Source: Cephalothrix spiralis (Eukaryota; Nemertea; Palaeonemertea; Archinemertea; Cephalotrichidae). From it: a DNA stretch of 16,711 nucleotides. The notes beneath the pieces are model-generated. The model was not told where the DNA came from. It was given only the letters and a program-made list of their open reading frames with translations, and made no database searches. Below are positions 1 to 10,300 of the stretch, piece by piece. The translations under genes and the position numbers were made by a program. Every line of letters begins with the position of its first letter. Positions within the stretch are counted from its first letter, which is position 1. The stretch spans positions 1 to 16,711 of the forward strand of contig JAUCNG010396700.1 of NCBI GenBank assembly GCA_032353305.1, written 5' to 3'.

Positions 1-367
1 TTTAAATCATCAATTTAACATTTGCGTAGGTCATCACGGCACTAATTTGCTGCGGGAATGTTGAGGTGTAAATGGCCTCGTGCACGCGAAACGCACTTTG
101 CCATTGATCGAAAGTCAATGGTGGTTGTTTGTGTAAGCGTGCGAAACTAAAACAGGGATTACATAACTGATCCTCATCGATCACCAACTGCATGTGTTCA
201 GCCTTGTGTTTTTGATGTAATTTAGCTAATTCGATGTAATCATTGTTCCAAATTCTACGTCTGAACTTGTCATCTGTAATCGTACCTATTGGAATCCCAT
301 TAGCTACAAAACCCATGTCCGGTTCCTGACCCCGACTGGTGAATATCCTAGGATCGCTGAATGGCGC
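1..367 (-). pseudogene. Retrotransposon gag-like ORF fragment, cut by the window edge
   Basis: The minus strand is open from 367 down to the window edge, with a possible Met at 316 and an in-frame TAG at 370-368. The peptide has the pattern of gag-like first ORFs of invertebrate retrotransposons: a region with the motif RRRIWNNDYIELAKL, a proline/phenylalanine-rich stretch, then LTFDQWQSAFRVHEAIYTS, which resembles the W-x-x-AF-x-x-x-x-x-x-Y segment of such proteins. No catalytic domain is present. Upstream the coding sequence continues in another frame (381 to about 600) and is broken by stops and a frameshift, so the copy is decayed. The family is inferred (DIRS-like or another retroelement). 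It lies antisense in the ATR intron before the first visible exon. Confidence 0.5.
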
Positions 368-381
368 CTAAACGTTACCTA

Positions 382-600
382 ACCCCCACGCTGAAAATCT
401 GAAAACTGATGATTGTATGGATCATTGGGAACGTCAAGACCTGAACGAGAATCATAACGAGTACCTGCTACTTCCGCTGGATACCTAAATGGCTGAACGT
501 GCTCATATCTTGCGTATGAATGAGAATCATATGTCCCCTTGCTACTTCAGCTGAATACCTAGATGGCTAAACGTGCTCTTTTCTTGCGTATGGATGATAC
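382..600 (-). pseudogene. Decayed upstream part of the retroelement ORF, with a tandem repeat
   Basis: Read on the minus strand, 382-515 gives an open peptide rich in Tyr, Arg and Pro (for example YARYEHVQPFRYPAEV) that ends at a TAG at 381-379. The next unit encodes a similar peptide but with a stop (YARKEHV, stop, PSRYSAEV). This looks like the low-complexity N-terminal region of the same retroelement protein, out of frame with 1-367. Confidence 0.4.
447..596. repeat. Tandem duplication, two units of about 75 bp
   Basis: The unit starting GAGAATCAT at 447 recurs at 522. Both share CTTCxGCTGxATACCTAxATG, then GGCTxAACGTGCTC, then CTTGCGTATG. The start-to-start spacing is 75 bp at the beginning of the unit and 74 bp near its end, so one base has been lost between copies. 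Confidence 0.7.
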
Positions 601-1212
601 TGGTGACTACCAGCTATACCGGTACTCTCCTCTGCTCTCCTTTGATGCTCAGGAAACTGATACTGAGTATGGAGACTGTTAACCACGTTACAAAATTGCA
701 ATTTGCAGAATAATAAAAACACCTTACAACAAGGAATCACTATAAAACTTTTAGCTAACTCACAACCTAACAGCTCGGCTGTTCAACGTAAAAGGAAGTA
801 ACTACTCTGTTCATATACGATCGCACAGCTCACCATGTAACTTACATAATATTTCTTCACCATGACGAGAAATCGTGCCTCCAACCGATTGACGGTGGTT
901 AACCAGTAAATGGCAATAATATAATACCAATGACGTTATGTAGGATCATAAATGTATTTATGTGTAAAATAATTTAATTTTATGCACAATAATTGTATAA
1001 CAAACGATAACAACATCATACCACTGTCCGGTTGTACCACGACGGGCAAACATCATACACTCTAGCACACACATCTAAAAAACAGGCCCATGCACCTTAA
1101 TTTACATAAAAATAACAGATTCCTCATAATATATCAATGTTGTTTGTCTCTCGAAACGTTCTTTATTTCATTATATCATTATTATCAATTCAATTTGAAA
1201 TTTCATTTTCAG
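601..1212 (+). other. ATR intron, 3' part; no gene seen
   Basis: AT-rich sequence with no supported gene. It ends in a pyrimidine-rich tract and the acceptor TTTTCAG at 1206-1212, just before the first visible ATR exon. Confidence 0.6.
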
Positions 1213-1345
1213 ACTTGAGCTTAAAAATTTTGCCGCCAGGGAAGAGAAGAAATTTACTGCAAGTGTGAATGATGATTCATTCATAGTAGATTTGATAAAT
1301 GAAATCGCCAGAGTTTTCTTAGCAGCGGAAGACGCTAGAGCACAG
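1213..1345 (+). CDS. ATR: ATR visible exon 1
   Basis: The acceptor is TTTTCAG and the donor CAG/GTAATC. One base completes the previous codon and the exon ends in phase 0. It encodes the helix SFIVDLINEIARVFLAAED followed by ARAQ, matching the human segment ending SRAQDSAAYAIQELL across the next junction. Confidence 0.88.
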
Positions 1346-4300
1346 GTAATCAAATTATGTTATTCTATTTTTTACGTTTTTTCAGACATTTTTTCAACGT
1401 GTTGTATTTTTCGATTAGGTTATAAAAACTGGATACATAAAGAATATGAATATTATTGCGATTTAAAAACAATAAATAAAGAAAGCGTTCTTTCCATTCT
1501 TTTCAGTTGTTCAATCAATAAAAACTCTCCGTTGCTAAATAAGAAAAAAATCTCGATCTGATACTTTAATTCTAAGCTTAAAAACAGGGTGAACACTTAC
1601 TTGGCAAACAAGGAAATCAGGGAAAATTATTTTGGTTTCAAATGTCAGGGAAAAGTCAGGGAATTTTTAAATTTTGATAAAAGTCAGGGAAAAATACTCC
1701 AGAGAATTAGTTCACGACAAATTAATTGTTGTGAAATTCATTTTCATTACAATATATGTGTCGCGAAAGACAATTTCAAAGCAAATTATTTGTCACTTGG
1801 TCAGGGGAATTTTTTGAAATGGTCAGGGATTTCAGGGAAAAGTCGGGGAATTTTGAAATTAAAAAAAAGTGGTCACCCTAAAAATTCTACACCGAATGCG
1901 TTCGGCGCATAACCGGTGATTTTCGTAAATCCCGACAACCAACTTACAGAATATGGCGATTGGATTTTCCGGATTCGATTGGCCCTAATAAACAATATTT
2001 AGTAATACTTTTTGTTACAGGATTGTTCTGCCTTTGCCATCCAGGAGCTCTTGTTGGTGTACAATATCAAAGGGAGCGACTCTAGCTCCTCCAAATCTAA
2101 ATTATGGCACAAGTTTCAAGAACACATTCAAGAGATTCTAACTCCATTGCTGAATTCTAGGTAAATATTATATTTTCGATCAATAATACTTCTTAATAGT
2201 TTCATAATATTATTAGTTTTTCAGCCTCCCCAGTTACTGTATGGTTTAATATAGTTGTTGTATTTGACAATGATGAGGATGTCAGATGACTGGCTCAAAT
2301 AGATAGTCGGTCCGATTTATGAGCATACCCTTGGGCCTGTAGACCTATCCCGCACTCTAATCTATTTTTTATATACTGATTTTCAGTGGGGTTTTACCCC
2401 GAACGGAGGGACAACGTCCCACTTCACGTATTTAAACTGAGTTGTGTCGAGCCCTGGATCTCGAACCCGAGACCTCCGGATTCACAGACTGACTCTCTAC
2501 CACCTTGCGAGTAAGGCGCACCAGGTCATAACCTTAACGAAACCGACAAAACTTATACTTAATTAGAAGATAAATTACCTAATGGATACATGTAACTCAA
2601 TTAGATGCATCAGATGTGATTATGTTAATGAAAATATATATTGTTATTTAGGTATGTCTTGCAATGGACCTCCGATTGGAGTAAAATCCAAAAACCCATC
2701 TATCCTCATTCAAAGTCTTTTAAAAACTGGATTTGTAACTGGACAGGTTATCTTATCACAAAGGTAAGTATTTTAGGATGGAATGTAGCAGAATTTTGAT
2801 TTGAATTGAATTTTTTTGAATTCAGGCAATGATCCTTGTCATGACAGGATAAGATGAAAAACTTTAATTAAAACGTCTTTTTTATTGCGAATTATTTTCC
2901 TACGTTGACAATATATTTCTAATAGCTGTAAATTGTATTTGAAACACTGGATTGTATAATAATTTAATGGTACTTCAAGACAGAATCGAAAGCGCGAGAG
3001 ACAACCAGAAAAAATACATCTAAGGCAATAGCTTCATGCAGTAAAACCTTTTCTTAAATATAGATATGTACATGTAGTACCGGTATAATTATTATTTTTT
3101 ACTCTTTTTTTATAATTTGAATATTTTATTTTCCGATATAACTCACATTTTATATGCATTATTCCCGGGGGGTCACCAAATACTAAAAGTTGATAGTGTG
3201 CCGCAGATTCGGGGTCATTTTTGAAATCTGAAAGAACCTAAAAGTCATGTGTAAAATCTGACATCACAGAAAGTCAATTTGGGATAAGGTTTGGTGTCAT
3301 GAACATCAACATAATGAACAAAAAGTCAATTTGGGTATGAAAAACAAAAATTCTCAACTAAAAGTTGAATATGGTATTAAATTTGGAAATATTTGGGAAA
3401 GTCAATTCGGGGTGAACATTAAATTCTCAGCGGTACCCTCACTCCTAGATCTCAGTGACCCCCGGGACATTAATTTTTACTCTTATGTTATTCATTTGTA
3501 CCGATCAATTTCTTGTTTTAAATTGTGTAGGTCCGACAGGATAAAGCCAAACGAGTCTTCCAGTCATGCAGTGTTGTGATTCGCAGAAATATGAATATTG
3601 CACTGTATCTTTTACCGCATATTCTCGTCATGGCACTTATAGATGGATCACATGAGGATGTTCAGGAAGTAAGTAAAACCTCGTCCCGGTTTTTTTTAGT
3701 TTTCACTGCATTTTAGTTATAGTAAGTTCACGCTCCCGCCATCTTTAGTTCCACGATAGCGCTACGAAACCGAAAGCAAAAATGTTTGGCGCTAATTCAA
3801 CCGTGTCATGAAAAATAGATAGATAAATCATTTTATTCAGAATAAATTCAAAATCTATCAGTATTTGTCCGGAATTATTCAAGAACTATAGAAAACTTTA
3901 ATAATAAATCCTCATCGCAGCTCAATTTCGTAGATAATGACAACAAACTGATATTAGCATGTCTGACTTTTAATAACCTCCCGGGTGAACATTTTGTTTT
4001 AGATTCTGACAGAAGACAGCCAACATGATGATGTTTTTATTTTGTGTATTCTTAGATAGGCGACAACATGATATGTTTAATTAAAAAAAACCAGGCCATT
4101 TTTTTCTGAAAATATAAATATATTTACATTGTTAAAACGCGGAAACGATATATGTACAATACATGGGTGTACAGATGTTCTACGATAATTTAGTGCACAT
4201 CAGTGACAAATTCAAAATACGTCCATATCTAAATAGCGTACTGACGACTACCGCTCGATAAAATCTTAGGATATGCAACAATGGCTGCCAATCACTTCCC

Positions 4301-7300
4301 TTCTTATATGTTTAATAAATCTTTTTTTTGTAGATTTGTGAAGAAATAATGGAGGTTTTACGACATGTTAAAAATCCCGATTCTAAAGTAGGAAGTATGT
4401 CTGATTTCCGTCATATGTCGGCGCAAACAGTATTTTCTATTTTGGATTATATCTGTCGGTGGAAATATTTCCGGATGCAGCTGGTTTCCGCCATGTCGCA
4501 AAGTAGAGACGATCGTAAGTGTATTTCCTATAAGGTCAACATGGCCCTTGTTGAAGAACAGGTTGTAATAGGAGAGCAAAAACTCCATGACCAGTGAACC
4601 TTAGATACTTACACAACTGGGTCATTACCAAAATTCCACCTTCTTCATACGTACGAGTACCACTAAAAGTAAAACAGTTAGACAACGTCATATTTAGTGT
4701 TCTAAAATACACCGGTGGCATAGATCATCTCTTACTCTATACCCCCCGTTGTACAGGATTCAATTAACAGCTTTTGGCAACATTTTGACATACGCAAGCT
4801 AGAAAAATAAAGGCTACCTCTAACATTCTTAAGTTATCCTTGTTGTCAACACCGTATTAAATTATTTACTATCAGTTCTAATTATGATCACTTTCCAAAA
4901 ACTTAATTTGTAATGAGAAATAAACAATTTATTTTATAACTGTCGACTAGATTTAGCGTATTTCTCTACTGATCTTTACTGGCTAAATTTTAATCGATGT
5001 GTGGCCACATAGAAATCCAACGAAATTCAAGCGTGTAACGAGGCGCGCGAGTATATTCAAGATGTCAGCGGATTATGCCAAAACAGCAAGAAGTTAGATT
5101 AGTCGACTATTAATCGACTTCTTGTTTACCAGAATACGTCATAGTGTATTCCGAATTGCGCATTTAAATGGTGTAATGCCATGTTATGCTTGACATGCTT
5201 TTTTATTTCACAGGTGACATATTCTGTATCAGCACAGTATTTAAGCTTTATCTATTATTTCATTCGAAGAGAGAGATATTATAATTGATGACGTCATTAT
5301 GTTCTTCTACATTTTCCCACTTACTTTCATTTTCAGCATTTACGGAGGAATTAAGAGGCGTCTCGGATTTCCTGGACTACATACCAAAGGATCTATTAGC
5401 AGATGCCTCCTTTACTTGCCAAGCCTACTCCAGATCGCTGATGCATTTTGAACATTATATGAAAAATAATAAAGACCTACTCCAGGAGCAGCTTGATTTC
5501 TTGCAGGTATGAAATGTGTTTTGTCACAGTACGTTATACATGTACAAGTCTGTATTAAATAAGAAAAGATAATTTAAAATTCGTGAATCGTAAACTTGAA
5601 ATGGTAAAAAAAATGGCAAAAATTAACGCTTCGGTGGCAAAATGGTAAAGAGTCGGTCTCTGAATCCGGAGGTCCCGGGTTTGAGACCCGGGCGTGACAC
5701 TACTTTCCATCGGGAAGATCATTGGGTAAGTTCTTAAGCGTACACTGCCTCCTGGTTGGCTCGGTCAGGTTAAATACGTGGAGTGGGACGCTGTCTCTAC
5801 CGTCGGGAAACCTAACTGCTAATCGGTATATAGAAAATAGATAAGAGTGTGGGATAGGTCTACAGGCATAAGTTAATGCTCATAAAGCGGACAGTCTGTG
5901 TCTATTTGAGCCAGTCATCTGACGCTCTTACAATAGGTTAAAAGTTAAGTTGAAACCATGTGTATTTTCGCATCCTTACTTTGAGTTAATTTTTTTTGCA
6001 GAAACTTTACGTTGCTATGGACGATCCGGATGGCGTTGCTGGGGTAATGGCGGCGAGAGAGAATAAACCGACTCTTCAAGAACAGGTTTTGGCGCATGAG
6101 AGTGTCGGTTAGTATGTGAACCTACAAGTTTACGGAAACTTTGGTATTCAAAATTTAGACTCCAATTTCCGTCCCCGAGAAATTATGGGACTAATAAGAT
6201 ATTATTTAATAGGGCTTGACGGCAGGCTGACCACATGTCTGGAAAACCTGGAATACCTTGAAATGTCATGGAATTCCAAAATTGGCCCAATGTCATGGAA
6301 AATTGAAAAAACTAGTGAAAACCTGGAAATGTCATGGAATTTTGAAAAATAAATGTCGTCTGGGTAAAATATTTTGTCGTGCCAGGTTATTTGGCAGTTG
6401 AAAATGATGTCGCGACCGACTGTTTTTCAGACTTTTTCAAGTTGTCGTGACATGAAATTTCTGGAAATGTCAGGGTAAAGTCATGGAAATGTCATGGAAT
6501 TTTATTTTCAGAAAGTTGTGGCTCCACGGGGCAATGCATATTTTATTTTTGGGGCCTATTAACTCTTACAAAATATGTCAACTTGATCATACATTTTTGA
6601 CAAGCTAACAGAATATAAGGGCTTACAGAGTTTAGATTCAGATTTTTCGAGATTATGACAAGAAGGGTGGCGAAAAATGGGTTCGCGAACCGTAGGCTAC
6701 CATAAAGAAAAATGAATAGTTTTAATTTTGGTGCGAAACTGGACCTTAAGTTCAAAATTTTTCAAAAATATGTCAATGACATTTAAGAAACTATCGTTGC
6801 TCTATATATGTTGCCTGTTTAAATTGTTATCTATATGTATCAAAATTAAAATTTTAAAAAATAAAAATAAAAAATATGTGTAAAATAAAATAATACATCT
6901 AACGATTTAAAAGTAATAATTATTCAAAAATGTCTTTTTAATTATAGTTACTTCGTAAGTGCCCCGTTTAAAATAGTCTAGGAGTCCCCAATTATTATAA
7001 TCAAAATTATATGAGCAGGTTTTTATTATTAAAATAAATATACTAAAGCACTGAACGGGCGGCATGTTAAAAATTGTGATAATTTTAAAATCCGTTTGCG
7101 AACTGTGTTAGTTTCTGACTTGATGTCCTAATTGAACAAAGGACCAATAAAACTGCTTTTTGTATCCAAATATTGGCCGCATATTGATGATTCGAGAATT
7201 AAGAAATAAAAACTTTTATTCATTTTTCAAAATGAAGTTGGGCAAAATGTGTTTTTTGGAAAACTTACGAAAATCCAATCAGTGGACCATCACTGTGTAT

Positions 7301-10300
7301 AACTTATACTTTCGTCTTTTTAGGTAATCTGCGAGACGCAACTGCGTGCTACGAACAAGCTATACAACTACAGTCGAATGATCTAAGTTTACACCAAGGA
7401 TTGTTACGATGTCTAATGGATTTAGGACAATTGAATACCGCTTTGGTACATGTCGACGGTATACTAGCTAAAAAGTAAGTCCACACATTTCAATAATTTG
7501 TCTTGTCGAAACGTTCAACCTTGCAAAAATTCCCCCAAAACTGTTTTACTTTCATGGTAATCCATATAGCGACAATACATTATATAAATTAATAATATAT
7601 TAAGTTCCAACAGGCACAAGGCCACAGATTCGTATGTCATATCTAAACCATACAAAAACCACGATGATCGGGGCCCCGTAACTCACACAAAAAAAAAGTG
7701 AAAAAAAATCCTTTTAACTACAAGTTACCATGCAGGCTTATAATATCTTCAACAACAAAAATTGAAGATAGGTTTAGCACAATGTTTTCGAGAAATCAGC
7801 CTTCGAAAAAAACTCTTATTTATTTGTTAAATTTTCGGCAAAAAATTCATGTCATATTGACCTAATCACGTAAATTAATGTTTATTTGAAAAGTGATTTT
7901 TATTTCATTTTTAAGATATAGGCAAAGATATAGGATAAGATTTTTAAGATATAGACAAAATCTCATTTTTCCCCGCTGCGGGACAAAAAATATCAATATA
8001 AACTTGAATGTAGAATTTTTACAAGCTTCCAAAATATATATATATATAAGGAAGAGAAAAACTACACGGGCAACAAACAGAATACCAATAAGAATAATCC
8101 AATATGCAAAAAATATTTTCGTCTTTATTAAGATATCTTCAGTTTGCGAATAAACTAGTGTACAAGTAAGGAGTCATATAAAAGAGAGATTTTATAGCCG
8201 ACGATTTTAGGAGCAAAGCATGGTCTCACATAGTTATTATCGTCATTTTGTTATAAAGGAATGCACAATTATGAAGTGAGTGTAACCAATTATAGCTATA
8301 AGTGAGTTACCCAAATATGCATACAATCAAGGAAGTTACTACTTACCTCACTAATACGAGTACAGACTAAAAATAAGTGAATTCAAAAGTAATTGAAAAA
8401 ACTTCAAATGGAAAACAAATATGTTGTTATCAAGGTCATTATATTCCGGCCAATCGTCAAAATTAATATAACTCAACGAGGACATGAAACGCACGCTTGC
8501 CAAGTCCCGCAGCCCCGTTCCCGATCCCCAAGGACCTTCTATCCTATCCAACTATTCCGATGTAGGGGCGGGGGGGGATCGCTGAACCCAACACATATCA
8601 ATCTGGAGAAATGTGTGTATACGATAAAACAAAACATACTCTGCAATTATTCAAAACTATTCCCGTTCTTTATTGAAATGATCATAAAACGAAGTGTCGT
8701 TTCCACATTTTTATTACAATATCTGTTTCCCGGATCTCTTAGGGTTTTCACAATTATTCGAACCGCGGATTGTTGTTGTTGCAGCAGGAGTTTTCGAACT
8801 GCGGTTTGTTGCCGCAGCACTTCGCTTTTTCTTTGGATTTGAGTTACTGGAAACTGTTGCAACAGGAGTTTTAGAACTATGGTTTGCTCTCGAAGAGATT
8901 TACAACTTGCAGTACTGGTCGCTTTTTTCTTTCTCTTTGGATTGTCCAAGTTGCTGGATACTGCTGCGACAGGAGTTTGTGAACCACATGTCGGTGTCAG
9001 AACTGTGTCCTCAAGGTTATCAGCTCCGTCGGTTGCAACACTTACAGTCGTATCGCCTTCTTTATATAGCTTTAGATTGGCTGCGTTATGGCATGTAGCA
9101 TAAACCTTGTTTGAAACTGGGTTTCGTAGTTTGTACGAGTCCGCGAACCCAATTTCTTCGATGATACACGAACCATTCCCTACGGGCTCCCATTTGCCAC
9201 CTTGTCTACTAATATTCTTAGCATTCCTTAACCATACTTTAGAGCCTACTTCGAATTGCTAAAAAAATAAGAATTCGTACCGCCTTCTTTATATAGCTTT
9301 AGATTGGCTCCGTTATGGCACGTAGCATAAACCTTGTTTGAAACTGGGTTTCGTAGTTTGTACGAGTCCGCGAACCCAATTTCTTCGATGATACACGAAC
9401 CATTCCCTACGGGCTCCCATTTGCCACCTTGTCTACTAATATTCTTAGCATTCCTTAACCATACTTTAGAGCCTACTTCGAAATGCTGAAAAATAAGAAT
9501 AATTGGTTTAAAGAATTTTTAAGGCAACGGCTGCTTCGATAAAAGTTGCACCAATATAACAATGTAGCTCGAAAATATTGTGACTATTGCATAACTTAAA
9601 GAAATATTAGCAAAAAAGTTACCCCTTAACTGACTTGGCCGTTGTTGAAAAACGATTTCCCTATCCCTGGCAGCAAACTGGAAAATGATGCCCCCCAAAA
9701 AATAAAATTTAATGATAGCTTGCCTACTAAGGGCCTCAAAATGTATATTTTTGTTAGGCAAAAGTTCAGTTATAATCAAGACTGTCGCTTATGTCATAAC
9801 GCCCCAAAAGGGCCAATTTTGGACTTAGAGCCCCCGTGGGCTCGCCTCTTTAAAAAAAGTTAAAAAATCATTTCAAAATTTCAGAATAAGTTCGAATTTA
9901 AAAAATAATTAGACAAAGGCATTAAAAATTCATGTTTTAATGATTATGGCAATCTGCATATTTTGCTATGCTATGTCTGCTAATGATAACAGTTAACAGA
10001 AAAATTGCTCACCTTATAATTGTTGGCAACTGCTCTCCTAATACTCTTCTTACTGTTATTCGACGCATTCTCAGGATGTTTTTTTTAATAAAATAATCCC
10101 GAATGTTGAACAAACTGAGAACTTCTGTTGAGCGTTTCATTTTGAGTTTCATCCTATTGTTTTTTTATTAAACTTTTCATATATAGTAAATATCATACAA
10201 TGTCCACTACTGGGATCGAACCTGAAATATACAGAAATACAAATTATACAAATATATACAAGTAACATGAAATTAACACAACACTTACCTACTACGCTAG

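Noticed and set aside
1265-1561. 98-codon open frame starting at GTG
   Set aside because: Only its first 27 codons are ATR exon 1; the rest is intron read past the donor at 1346.
1589-1912. 107-codon open frame
   Set aside because: It lies within the TCAGGGAA-rich inverted-repeat element and its peptide only reflects that repeat.
4358-4588. Minus-strand open frame of 76 codons
   Set aside because: It is antisense to ATR exon 5, which has homology on the plus strand.
5634-5700. Functional tRNA gene
   Set aside because: The A and B boxes belong to a SINE head; the acceptor and anticodon arms do not form and the body is shared with the other SINE copies.
7893-8153. 86-codon open frame
   Set aside because: Low-complexity Arg/Ile-rich peptide from AT-rich intron with a short internal duplication; no domain recognised.
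8393-9103. Plus-strand open frames of 149, 134 and 74 codons
   Set aside because: They largely overlap the minus-strand integrase tail, whose homology fixes the strand; the plus-strand peptides are Cys/Phe/Leu-rich shadows.
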